DNA of 64,000 nt from Phaseolus vulgaris (lineage: Eukaryota; Streptophyta; Magnoliopsida; Fabales; Fabaceae): positions 48,706,172 through 48,770,171 of the forward strand of contig NC_023759.2 of assembly GCF_000499845.2 (NCBI RefSeq), read 5' to 3'. Positions 12,541-25,121 of this stretch are shown here, in pieces (position 1 is the first letter of the stretch; each line of letters starts with the position of its first letter). The translations under genes and the position numbers were made by a program. The notes under the pieces are model-generated. The model had not been told where the DNA came from and ran no database searches. It saw nothing but the letters and a program-made list of their open reading frames with translations.

Positions 12541-15500
12541 GTAGATAAAATTTAAAATTGGTGAGAGAGCTAATAGTTTTTTTTTATCAATAAAAAAAAA
12601 AATATGAATAATTTCAGGGTGATCCAATCTTTATACAGAAAAATAACTATTTCAGAGTTAATATATTTATTTCTAAAAAAAGTGGTATAAAACTCCAAAA
12701 TTCTCAAACTATTATTTTCCTTTCATTAATTTTTCTGGCTCCATGGTTGAGTGAAGATATTAGGTAAGTTATTAATGGTCGTTTGTTGTAATTGGAGTGT
12801 GTTGAGAAGATTCCTGGGACCACAGGGTACGTTACTAGAGAAAAGTTAGAAGGTCTATGGTGGGGTCATGTTCTTAAAAAATGTAAATTATTCTTTTGGT
12901 ACAATGGCTTATATTTTTGCCACCTGCGAAAGATGAAAGAGGAATGCTAGCTAGTGTTTCATTCCGTGTTCTTTTGCTGTAAAAAACTTGTGAAAGCCAG
13001 AGGAAACGTCTTCATTTTTTGGCCAATTCACTTTTTCTGCCACATTTTTCTTACGTTGTTGATTGTTCCCTCCTTAACCTGGTCCCACTTGTGATTTTAC
13101 CTCCAACATCATATGCATATATGCATACACCATACTCTCTCAGAATAGAACACTAGGGAACCGCAGCAGACAAAATAATAAGACATTTTCTTAGATTCAA
13201 ATCGCAGTGCAATTTTACTGCCACTGGCAAATGGTCAAATCAACTCTCATCATCACCCATCACCCATCACCACTCTCCTATTTGGTCACCACTTAAATTA
13301 TGAATCTAAACAAATATCAGAAGAAGAAGAACCAACTACAATCATATATTGCGTTGCATGGCATCATCATCATCACCATCATCTGATATGCACTTCATGC
13401 ATGTGATCATCCGCAGTCACTTTCTAACCATAAATATCCTCTCACTTTCACACCCTCCCTCGGTTTTTCTGGTTCACACTCATAAATTCCACCCTTCAAT
13501 GACCAGAGATTTTCTTTCCACTCAATTAATTACTCCCACGACTTGTGGACACACACAGAGAGACAAAAACTATTACATGGTCTTATGGTGCTGATTAAAG
13601 TTTTGATCGATTCTTATGTGATATATATGTTAATCATGTCTTATCTATCTATAAAACTTGAACAATGTACGTAATATTTTTTTGCATGTATGAGGTGGAG
13701 GGTCCTTTACCTGAAGGACATTAACTGAACACCAGTGTATCACACTACTCAGATTCCCACAAGTTTATTAAAATCCAAGCTTTCATCTTCCCTGTGATGG
13801 GATCGATTTGATTTGTTTTGGCATGAACACGACTACCTAAAAATTCTTCACTACATAATTCACACTGAGCCTGAGCTGACTCAGAGAGACTACCCTGCTT
13901 GTACAATGGCCCAATCTTACAAATCACTTCCCATAGCCACAAACTTACATGTGGATAAACGGGTGCTTCACCCTAATCTTCACCATATCTCCCCAACAAA
14001 CACATTCAAGATACTATTTCCAACCACAAAATGTTACTCTATTATTTTGGAACTTTGTTTTCTTATGGCTACCCAGCTAATTCATACCCTACATTTCCTT
14101 ACATTGTGTCTACTATATTCATTCAAAAAGAAATTCAAGCTACCAACTTATTTCTAACCTTGCCAATTATATAAATTTAATAAAAGACATTAAATGTCTT
14201 TGTTTACATAATTATAGCAAAGTTAGCATTTGCATGCGTTTCTTATACTGCTGTCTGCATTTGGGTACTTGCTACATTCTCTCAGCATTAACTTGTTCAC
14301 AGTCATGATTAAGTGGTGCTTACCAAACTAATTTCATGATTCATACATGCAAGAGCAACATCAACGTATTTTGAACCCCATTTTCTACACACACATGCAC
14401 ATTTCTTGAATGAAGTTATAGATGGCGTGTGCATATACACATACAAGTAAAAGTAGCTAAAATAAGGGAATATGATGAGTAGGGGCCAAACATTGGAGTT
14501 TTCCACATGGAGTAAGCTAAGATGCAATGCAAATTAGGATATGATGTATTGTGTGCACAATTAATGCAGACATATATGTGTATAGTAGGTTGTTTTGCTC
14601 AGCGAAATTTCTGGGTTATGTTTGATGTGTCTTTTCACATATATAATTCTGTAGAATAAGTGCCACGCCCAATGAATTGGTAATACATTGCGTAAATAAA
14701 AACATTTTGGTAATACAGAGAAGAAATTGCATCATTTTGATGAAAAACCATTACTCAGCTTAATTTTTTTCTAAGATACCATGGTAATGTTATACATCAT
14801 AAGTTAAAGAGTTTATGGTCCAATCATACGACACTTTTCTTTTCCCCAACACAAATTCATATATATTTCGCTGTTTGCTCTACAAGGTGACACGAACGAT
14901 GTAGCTATTGTAAGTATCTCTCTATTTTAAAGATTTTTTTAAATTTTTTTTACAGCAGTTGTACTGCATAGTTATTTATTATATTTGGGGAACTTTACAC
15001 ATAAATTAATCACTTCGAATATAAACACATGACATCATTCTATTTTATAAAACTTCAAAATGAGACCAAATATAATATATAATTGATGGTAAACTTTATT
15101 ACATGATTGATTTAATGAGGTTAAACCAAACGTCAAATTGAGATTTACAGATCAATGGAAGGCACTTTGTAGAGTTAAATGAATCCACATTGTGGAGTCT
15201 CACTTGTAAAAGTGATTGATGAGTAAACAATAGATATAGAGACGAAAATGTCCAGAACAAACCAAAATGGAGAGATTGGAATTTAAAAGTTGAGTGCAGA
15301 TGTTACATATAAGGAGAAGAACAATCTCAGTATGGAAGCAGAAAAAATGTTTTGTAACAAATAAAGAGTGATGAAGGGTGGAGTATGCATTCTGGAAGAG
15401 CACTTGGGTTATTTACAGTGTCACTTTGAGTTGTGGCATGCATGTGATAGTGATGGAGAAGAGGACCATCACAGGGTGCTTTTTTCTTTCTTTCTTTCTT

Positions 15501-16109
15501 ATAGCAATAATTTTCTAAAGCAAAAAGTTGCTTGACATGACAGGCCAGTAAAAGGTTGTTTGGAGCAACGAGGATTCTTGCGTTTGCTTTAAAATGCGTG
15601 GATAATTTAAATTTCTTGACGTATAATCAAGTAGAAGATTTTGAGAAAGAAAAAACATATTAACAAAAGGTTCTTAAAGGAAGAAAAAGTAGCAGAGAAA
15701 AAGCAATATAAAACAACTTACTGATTTATTTGTAAAAATGCTGCGGGAAAGTTTAATACTCTTAATTTAGTTTTAAAATTTAAATAATTAAAACAAAATC
15801 TTTGGTAAGTAACTTTTGGTATCTTTACTTTTAACCGTCATGCAGATGGAGGTTTGTAGTTCAATATATGATAGTTTAGAACAATTTTATATTGTTGCTA
15901 ATTCACACTAAGGTAAACAACGTATTTTAAAATGATATATTAAAGTTGGTTAAATGAAAATCGATATATATAAATAAAAGTATGATAATATTTATATAAA
16001 TATTTGACACATATTACACTAATCTCTTTATTATTAAAAAAACATTGATTCAAACGGTTGGATAGAGAGGATAGAGAAATCGGTGTTATGTTACTAAAAA
16101 AAATTGAAA
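12541..16109. other. Intergenic DNA, partly less AT-rich; no gene recognised
   Basis: The 12.7-14.6 kb part is visibly richer in G and C than its flanks and contains CT/CA-rich, leader-like stretches (13230-13580), but no frame longer than about 114 codons and no recognised domain or microRNA. Two overlapping antiparallel frames at 13745-13942 and 13813-14157 have no family resemblance. It could be a non-coding transcript or a decayed gene. The remainder to 16.1 kb is AT-rich. Confidence 0.35.
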
Positions 16110-16384
16110 AACTATCTGGATATTACAAATAATATAATTAATTATTATATTAAATAAATTAAAAAATTATTGGTATGCAAATTATATTTTAATATTAATA
16201 AAAATTTATAATTACTAACTATTTTATATTTTAAGTTAGTACTCATCAAATTAAAATTTAATTTAAAATTAAAAGTAGTTAGTAATTAAAATTTTGATAA
16301 TTAATATTATAAATAGAAACTACTTTATAAATTTTTATTAATAATAAAAATTAATTTAAAGTTGTTTAATGATTTTTTGTAGAG
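16110..16384. mobile_element. Heavily decayed MITE relic
   Basis: Weak but continuous resemblance to the CACTA-type MITE right half ('tagaaactactttataaatttttattaataataaaaattaatttaaag', closing 'aatgattttttgtagag'). The left end is not definable. Confidence 0.4.
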
Positions 16385-16783
16385 GAGATGAAATGTAAAT
16401 TTTTTTGAAAAGATAAATTTTGTAAGTTGGACTAGCCTTTTATTAGTTAGAAATTCAGGGGAAATTGTGCTGATATTGAGAAACAGACCATTTCATCCAT
16501 TTTTAATGTTCACCTGCAAAATTTTGGTGGCATATAATTGATTATGTAGGATTGAAAACTATTTCTTTTGCATGCAATGCACGGGTTAGTTTTGTAGAAA
16601 TTGTAGCTTTGAATTTTATAAAAATATACAAACGTAACTTATAGACTTTGTAAAAAAAAACTAAAAACCATTTTTACTATTATTCCATTAATTTTTTCAC
16701 TCTAATTTTTTTTCTTCTTTTTTCACCCTCAGATTTCATCACTCTATTCAATAAAAGGATAAAACAGTCTTTTAGTATATTTC

Positions 16784-17010
16784 CGGGGGCAAGTGTTGGA
16801 ATATCTTTGTACTTGAGTAATAGTATGATAAGTAGATTGGGCTGATCTAAGTTTGGGCTAAGCTTTGTACTCTTTGGGTTTGCTTAGACCCCTCATCACT
16901 ATAATAATTTGGAAGGTTATTTTGCTGATTCTCCAGCAAAAGAAAGTTAGAGAAAAACAATGTGAACAAGTAAAAGGTGTTAATTTGAACACTCAAATAA
17001 TTCAAATCAA
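16784..17010 (+). mobile_element. LTR-retrotransposon 3' end fragment (polypurine tract plus LTR)
   Basis: A purine-rich CGGGGGCAAG (16784-16793) is followed directly by TGTTGGAATATC at 16794. This is the usual arrangement of the polypurine tract and the first bases of a Ty1/copia-type LTR. The following roughly 200 bp (with GATTGGGCTGATCTAAG and CTTTGTACTC) resembles an LTR in composition. No second LTR, primer-binding site or pol domain was found nearby, so it is a solitary relic and its right boundary is a guess. Confidence 0.4.
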
Positions 17011-17049
17011 TGGTATATGCCCAAAAACAACTTCTGACATTTTCATTTT

Positions 17050-20000
17050 TCACATCAGATCAAGGTGATTAGTCAATGCTACAATTTCAATAATGATGTT
17101 CTGCTATTTTCATGGAGGCATGTGATATTTGACCCATAATGAAAAAATAATGACAATAGAATTATAGAATCAACTGCTTCTGCACATTTATTGAGTGATG
17201 AAACAAAGCCACGGTGGAGACTTTAAAATAAGAAAAAGAGAGAAGACAACATAATATTCTTTCAAATGGGGATTTACAAAATCCGTTTATGATTAGGAAG
17301 AAAACATTAACTTAAAAAATGCTTTAGTCTACTTTTCCTTTAACGTAAAATTCCACCTTTGGTTTAATTTCTTAATAATCATATGTTGTTACATTCATCA
17401 ACACTTTGGGGATGAAAGTCTCTGAACATGTTAGCATTTCGGAACTAGTGAACATGGCTTCCCCAAAATAGACAATCAAACATAAAATTTAGTATTTCTC
17501 TAAATTCACTGAATTGAAGGCTTCTTATTATGCAATCCAAACATGTTTTTGATATTATTAGAATTAATCATCCTAATTTAAAGTATTGTCCATTTTAAAA
17601 TTTAAAATTCATCGAAAAATATATTTAAATTGACTTTTTATATACATAATTTTGTCCTATCATCATTATAATCATTATTAGAGCATTAATATAGACCAAA
17701 ATTTGTTTTATTTTGGTTATCCTTCTATCCCTTTTCAATTTACATTAAGGGAGCATCTTATTAACATTTTTTAGAGGCATCAGAGTCCCAACCACTACTT
17801 TTCTGATTGCTATCTATCTAGTCAGATTTTGTTCATAATGGTTGTATCAAAAGTGATTATAGAATGGTTGTGCATGCAGTATTTGGTGATGTTGAATAAA
17901 ACAATAGGACAAATTATGAATTACGGAACCTATATGGAAAATAAGACAAAAGAAATACCCACCACATGATTCGTGATGCATGAGGAATAATATATTTTGT
18001 AATCGACAGTTTTCAGTTTTTGATGTGGATTCATGGACCTAATATGTAACATTTTGATGATGGACTTGCGCAGCTGCATGCATTTGTTTATGTTTGACTG
18101 GTCAGGCACCTAATGGAAGAACAAACCTTATCAAAGTTTCCCATGAAATTTAGTGAACGAGTTCTTGTTCCCCATTTCACAAACAATGTTTTTACATGTC
18201 ATGTAACTCTCTTCCTTAATTCATAATCACATGCACGTTCCCTAGATAACAAAACATGTGTTCGGTAGCGTCACGCAAAATTTGTCCAAATCATTCTAAT
18301 GTACTATCACTCATGCTGAAAAAAAAAATGGTTACATGCTACAAAAGGAGGCTGAATGTGAAAAGATAAAAACAATATTTACCTCTTAATTTTGAATTGG
18401 TCAAGTGTGCAAGATATTTTTATTCCAAATCAAGTGTGCAAGATAATTTTGAAGGCTTTTAAGGTAGTTTAGTGTTGGGGCTATGGTTTTAGTGGTTTTT
18501 TAGTATTTATTTCCTTGTTGTTTGTTTGGCTATGTGGTTTTGTGTTATGGTGATTTTTTAGGTTTTATTATTTTTTGAAGTGACTCATATTTTTTTTCTT
18601 GTTGGTAAAAAAAAACTTTATTTCATTATTCTTGAATTTATTTATTTTTCTAATGTGATATTGAAGATTATATTAATACCTTTTTTCTCTGAAGTTAAGC
18701 ATATAGAAAGTCAGAGCATTAATAAGCAGACAATATTTTTAAATGCAATGAGTTAATGAATTCACTGCTATTTAATGCGCCAAAAAAACCTTGTGTAATT
18801 AAATGATCCAAAAATCAATGGTTCTAAATGGTTGGTATCAAATGTTTTAGTCTACAATTTTCTAGATAGCAGAAAAAATATTGGAGTTTCCTATAACCAA
18901 TTGTACACGTCTTGGTGAAAGGAGTGTTTTAAGAATGGAATCAAAATGCACAAAGGCTAGACAATATAGTTTAAATTAAGCTCTTAGGGTTTCTTCATTT
19001 GTGTTGCTGCATTCATTATGAATTTTTAGGATGAATGAACGTCATTGAACAAGCATGGCAGTAGACCCTAATGCTTCTCTGCTTTTATATATTGTGTTTC
19101 ATTAGTCATGACTCTTCAACTCACAACAGAGGCAAATTGAAAACCGATCAAATTGCTTTTTATTTTTGAAGTCATTGTTCAAAGTGTTTGTGTGTGTATA
19201 TATTTATAAATGAATTTTACAGAAAGTACTGTTAATATCAGAAATGTTCCCTACTTATAGTTTTGGTGTCCCTTGGATGGTGTAGGAAGCTATAAAAACC
19301 AGTACTATGTTGGAGAAAGAAACTAATACTTTGAATAGAAATGAAGTATTGGTGTAGTAAGGGGACAGTAGAAAATGATTTTGGCAACTGCGAAATGGTT
19401 GAAGCAGAGCACTTTGCACTGTTCTCATGAATTATTGGTCTAAGTTCGTTGCATAAACATATTTGTGGCATGTGAATTAGGAAAACAAGCTAACCTTATC
19501 GTGGAAGACAAAATTGACAACATCATCAAGCCATCAACTAACTGTAATGTTGCCAAAAGTAGCTTATGTACCCTATAGTGTGTTGCGTCTAATTTTGCTA
19601 TCTTCAAGGTTGGTTTGTCAAATCTCAGTTAATTTTCTTGAATAAAAACTGGACATAAGATTTTGGTCACAACATTTCATTAGTATTTTGATTGTTTCTA
19701 CTTATTGTGGTGTGAGTGATGGAGTAAAAGATTGTGGGACACTATATGAATAGCATTTCACCCTTAAACAATGACCAATATAAGGAAATATACTTACCAC
19801 TAACATTTTCTCTTTTTTGCTCTTGCTGTTGATAGGTCACTTGTATTTTAATCTAAATGAACATAAGTTGTTTAACATGAATTAGATCACAATGTTAAGA
19901 TATGTTGATATTCATTATTTCTTTCACATTCTTATTTTTGAAAAAAAAATTCAGTAAAAATATTTATGTTTTCGTATAAAGGAATTGAGAAAATCTTCTC

Positions 20001-23000
20001 TCAGCTGAACAATTAATTCATTTGTTTCAGTCAGTTTTTTTTTTTTTCACTCTATTAACTCTTACGTTTTGGTTTGACTTTACTTCCTTTATTCGTTTCT
20101 AGGTGTTTCGACACTCAAGTAAGTGTTTGATATTTAGTGTCATAAATATGTAATAAGACATACATTTGCCTTAATTGTTGTGCCTATTTATACAGCTATA
20201 TAAATGGATCATGTTACTATTAAATCAAGATTAATATATGTATCATGATTAATAACATATTGCATATAGTTTTTTTTAACGACTTAACCTTGTTCAACTT
20301 CCTAATAATTTAAACATATCGATTGATTGGTACTACCAAGATATCTCAAAACCATGAGTCCCAACCGATTTAATTTATAATTAAGAATCTTCAACTTTAA
20401 GCACGTAGCAAATCTCCAAATAGGCATATGTACAAAATAAACTCATGTTCACTTTGATCAATTTGGTTACACGGTAGGCATGCCCTTTTTGAATGGAAAT
20501 GAATATGGTACGATATTTAATAGAAATTCTCTTATAAAATGAAGTAACTAATGAGTCCAATGTTTGTATATTTTTAAGTCATTATTTTATGTTGATGTCT
20601 ATGGTTTTCGAGCTTCATTTAGTTTTATTCTTGAACACATGGCATGTCATTGGACAAAAAGTTCTACTAAATTATTAACTTCCCCAAATTTGTAAACAAA
20701 ATCAAGTAACCACCACATGGCGTAGCCAGTTTTTGATTTTTCAATTGACACCTCACATGGTTCGTGACTTGGTACGCATAAGCCATATTTGAAATTAATG
20801 TTTTCATTTTTTGTTATGGTAACATGCACTTTGACCAATCAAGTGACAAAAAGCAAACACGACCAAAGAAAAATGAGGTTTTATTTCATGCGTGTGTGGT
20901 GTGTGGAATTACATAAACTAATCATCATAAATATAGAAGCATAAAATTACCCCATATCTTGGTCAAACAATATCATTGTCTTTTTACATTCTTTATGCAT
21001 GTAAGATTAACAATTTCGTTATGCATGTTGTTATGATTCCAAACATTTATTTTTAATTCTTTGAAGTGGATTATTATGGTAGAGGAAAAGATTGTCCACA
21101 AATTAATTTAGTATTAGAAAATCAAATGACTGGTATTACCCGCCAAAACAGCCATGCAACAAAAGGTAGAACCAAGACAAAAACATTATAGTATCCACAA
21201 CGAAAGTCGACCGAGAAAAGGTGTCTGGGGCTTCTGTTCCACAGTTCAAGAACAATTTGCTGCTATGAATTTATTCATGGTTATAAATTTAAGATATTGT
21301 TTGGTTATAGGGAAGAAAAGGTGAAGGGTATTCCAGAACAGTAGACATGGTTGAGCTAATGATTTATTAATTTTTAAATATTTAGTTATCAAAATTTTAG
21401 TTAACTAATAAAAAATATTTTATATATTAATAATTTTTTTAATCTCAATAATAATATTTAATTTAGTTATTAATTTTTTTATTACAGTTAACTTTAAAAA
21501 ATTAATTAAAATTAAAACGATTGCTTTTGTGTTTAGTTTTTGTAGGAAACTTTCTGCCCTATATAATTTTCTCTATTCCCCATCTTCCTAATTTGAGTAT
21601 GTTCTCTTCCTTCTTCTTTTTTCATATTATCTCTTTCTTATTCTATGACAATCTATCGTTACATAATAAAAGAAGTAGAAAGAAATCTGATTATTATTTT
21701 TATCATGTCTCGGGTTTCTGTTTAATTCTTTTTTTCAATTTTTTTTTGTATGTTTATTAATTTCATACTTATTTTCTTCATGATTGAATTTCACTGCAAT
21801 GAAGATATCCAAGATGATGACTAATGGACAAAGCAAATACATTAGAGTGTTGGGTTTGTGGTAAAATATGGAAATAGGAGAGATATTATAAAAAAAAAAA
21901 AACATATGCAGGTCGAAAATGATATGAAAAAAACATAGTTTGAAGCTATCATTTTAATTTTAATTATTTTAAAAAAAAATTAACTTCTCAAAGTTTTAGT
22001 ACCAACAACAACGAAATCCCCAAAAATAAGAAGACACTAGTGGACAATGAAATTTTTTTATAAATATTTTTTTAAATTAAGAAATTATGTTGTATTTATT
22101 GGTTTCATCAGAACTTAAAACACAGGGAGGTATACTAAATATTGAATCCAAATCATTGAGATTTAGTGAGTTGAAAGAGGGCAAGTATTTGGTTATCAAG
22201 ATTTGTTGTTCCTTAATGTCTCTCTACCTCAAGCTACATCATGGATAACAATGGCCAAATAAACAGAAAAGTAACATAAACATAATTTTAAAATAAGCAT
22301 AATTGGTTTAGTGATATAAGCAGAAGCGGGTAGTTGTGAACGCTGTAGTTAAGATTCCAAATATTTTTAAATTCGTATCCTAATAGGACAAAAATAATTA
22401 TAACTGGAAAACTTAATATAGACAATTTATAAGTATTGTCATGCATGTTACTATCCCATGATCCCATATCACATTATCTGGTTAAGAGCTTGATGTTGTT
22501 GAACTTGATAAAGGTTAACTTGAAACGTTTTGCATGTTGCAGTTTTTGAAAAGTATGAGAATTCAAAGAAAAAAATATCAATGGATAATATAGTGGAATA
22601 GTGCTCGAGCAAATATTTATCAGGGTTTGTATTCTATTTAAGAAATAATTAAAGTTTCTTGCTGCTATAATTTGAGGATTCCGGTTGGTTTTGAAGTTTA
22701 CTTTTTTTATCTTTTAAATCACACTAAATTTTATAAAAAAAATGGTTAGATATGTTTTTAGTTTGTGTATTATAATATAAAATTGGTTTTCATTTTTAGT
22801 TCAAACTTTAGATCATCAAGATGTTTGTAGCATGAAAATGATTGAAATAAGTTATTTTGTAGATAGAATTAATTCAATTTGAGTATTGTACCCTTAATTA
22901 GTCTAATCTCTGTGAAAAGAGAATGTAACTCATAAGGCTTATTAATCATTAATAAAGATATTCAATAAAACTACCAGAAATCTTAGATAAAAATAAGGAA

Positions 23001-24135
23001 TATCTACTCGTGGTACTTGAAACCGATTAAGAAAAATTCAAACTTGAAGGATTAGATAATATTAGTTAAAATTTAGAGAATGACAAAACAACTAACTAGA
23101 ACTTATATAATACACATCTATGAACAAACACACCATCTTCAATGCTCAAGCTAAAAGTCCTAAGAATTAGATCCAGGTGCACCATATTGACTAAAATATC
23201 ATATTACCTTCAAATTTACCATGATAAGTCCTCAACCAACCCCAAAGAAAGAGATTTTCCAGTCTTGCATCCCATAAAGCAAGTTGTTAATGAATTAAGA
23301 AGAAAGATTGAGATGACATAACAATAAGCAAAGAAAGCTTATAGACTCCAATATGCATGAGGTGGCTTCTAGACTCTAATACGACTTATAACACACATAT
23401 CACCATGAACAATACAATGTAATTAAACTCCTTACCTTTAAAAGAAAGTATCAATAAATATAATTTTTATATTGATCTCCTTTAAAAAAAATGTCATACA
23501 AGTTATAATTAATGTCATTTTGATCCTCATATTTTATCATTTATTATGATTTTAATCTCTAAATTTATCATTGTCATTTTAGTTCCTAAACTTTATAATA
23601 TGGTATCATTTTAGAAACTAAACTTAATTACTTATTATAATTTTAATTTATGGGAGTCCTTTTTATATATTAATTGTTATATTAAAATAATAATGTGCTT
23701 AATTTTATGTTTAAAATCTCTTAAATGAATTTTTGATTTTTATATGTATGGTTGGTTGAAAAATTTATTCCTTTAAGTTATAGATCATTTAGCTAGTTGG
23801 GAAAGGTTTTTTTTTTAGTAATGCATAGTACAATACATAGCTTAAAAGGCGTGATCTGGTGGTTCGGATTGGAGTGCAAGATGTTGGTGCTACAGCCATT
23901 TTTAAAAATTTGTACAATTCAATACGCAAAATTCAGTTTGGATATTATTCTTTTTGATAGGCTGAATAGAAATTGTGTCTCTAAGAAGGTTTTTAAGGAA
24001 TTTAAACGTATTTATGGGTCTTAATATGATTGTATTTTGTATACATATCTTTTGTAGTTTGGGTTGTTTGTACTAAGGAATATATATGTTTTGTATAAGG
24101 TTTTGGACCAGCTAAGAATATCTGAAATAAAACTT
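17050..24135. other. AT-rich intergenic DNA without recognised genes
   Basis: Seven kilobases with only short frames (up to 79 codons) and no recognisable domains. There is a decayed MITE relic at about 21360-21505 and, around 23480-23640, 'cattttagttcctaaacttt'-type sequence of a kind common in plant repeats. The 75-codon frame at 23797 and the minus-strand frames at 19238 and 20647 match nothing known to me. Confidence 0.45.
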
Positions 24136-24219
24136 TTTAACAGTTTTTTGACCATGATGGGGTTATTTTTTTGTTTTTACCAAAATGGGGTCCGTTTAAA
24201 AAAAATTACAAATTTAGAC

Positions 24220-24954
24220 AAGTCGTGCCTAATTGGGACGATTTCATATGCAGAAGTTGTACCAATTAGGCACGACTTCTGTCATGTCATACAGAAGTCG
24301 TGCCAACTTGGCACGACTTCTGCCACGTTGTGTCACGTCTTCCCATAAATAATTTACTTCTAGTTCAACTTTATAGTTTTATTTTATATATTGTAATGAA
24401 TCTTACTAATTTGTTTAGTTCTAATTAATCTCTTCTCATCATTATGTGTTCTGTAAAATCATTACTTCTCATGCTATTTATTTTGCAAATTCACAATAAT
24501 AATTCTCTATTTATTTTCCAAATACAATAAATTTTCATTTATGTATTTATTTCTAAATTCAATAACAATTTTCTTCATTTTTTAATTAATCAAATAATCA
24601 AGTTATTGTATTACATTACCGTTAAACATGATCCATACACGATTATCCAATTTTTTGTTCCTTAAAACTAACACTCTTAGAAAATTATGTATGAAATTAA
24701 TTTTTAACATTACATAACTTACTACCCAATATATAAACAATAAAATTAAAAAAAAAAATTATGATGTGGCAGAAGTCGTGCCAAGTTGGCACAACTTCAA
24801 TATGACGGGGCAAAAGTCGTGCCAAGTTGGCATGACTTCAGTATGACAGGGCAAAAGTCGTGCCAACTTGGTACGACTTTAGTATGACATGGCAGAAGTC
24901 GTGCCTAATTGGTACGACTTCTACATATGAAGTCGTCCCAATTAGGTACGACTT
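24220..24954. repeat. Eight palindromic GTCGTGCC...GGCACGAC units with 41-bp period
   Basis: Units of the form AGAAGTCGTGCC-(4-6 nt)-GGCACGACTTC occur at about 24220, 24252, 24293, 24771, 24812, 24853, 24894 and 24929. Starts 24252/24293 and 24771/24812/24853/24894 are exactly 41 bp apart. Each unit is itself a roughly 26-28-bp palindrome; centres alternate among CCAACTTGG, CCAAGTTGG and CCTAATTGG. Together they form the arms of the fold-back element. Confidence 0.9.
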
Positions 24955-24988
24955 GCCTAAATTTGTAATTTTTTTTAAATGGATCCCG

Positions 24989-25109
24989 TGTTGGAGATCC
25001 CACATCGACTAGAGATTAGAGCCTTTCATTGTATATAAGTGGGTGCAAACCTCAACCTCATGAGCCGGTTTTATGGGGTTGAGTTAGGCTTAAAGTCCAC
25101 TTCGTAATA
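24989..25109 (+). repeat. 5' LTR (121 bp) of the chimeric element
   Basis: Begins TGTTGGAGATCC and ends GTAATA immediately before the primer-binding site. Its last part (CTCATGAGCCGG... to the end) is repeated at 26926-26984 as the truncated 3' LTR. 121 bp is very short for Ty1/copia and in the range of TRIM elements, which suggests a TRIM-like or partner-dependent family. Confidence 0.85.
24997..25039 (+). promoter_or_regulatory. snRNA-type promoter motif (USE + TATA) inside the LTR
   Basis: ATCCCACATCG at 24997-25007 is a perfect match to the plant snRNA upstream sequence element (consensus RTCCCACATCG). It is followed after 24 bp by TATATAAG (25032-25039). In plant U6/U3-type (Pol III) genes these two elements are about 23-26 bp apart, versus about 33-36 bp in Pol II snRNA genes. 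That the LTR is transcribed from here is inference. The truncated 3' LTR lacks both motifs. Confidence 0.6.
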
Positions 25110-25121
25110 TGGTATCAGAGC
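25110..25121 (+). other. Primer-binding site for initiator methionine tRNA
   Basis: TGGTATCAGAGC directly abuts the 5' LTR. This 12-mer is the standard plant LTR-element primer-binding site, complementary to the 3' end of tRNA-iMet. Confidence 0.9.

Noticed and set aside
13813..14157. A 114-codon protein gene
   Set aside because: Low-complexity composition, no domain, and an equally plausible antiparallel frame; no start context or splice signals.
19513..19530. miR172-like complement (CATCATCAAG)
   Set aside because: Only ten bases match and no hairpin partner is present nearby.
24220..24954. CRISPR-like array (repeats at constant spacing)
   Set aside because: A plant nuclear context, palindromic units without unique spacers, and mirror-image arms indicate a fold-back element.
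24997..25039. A real U6- or U3-type RNA gene behind the USE/TATA motif
   Set aside because: The sequence downstream of the TATA box does not match any snRNA, and the motif lies wholly within an LTR whose 3' half is duplicated at 26926-26984.
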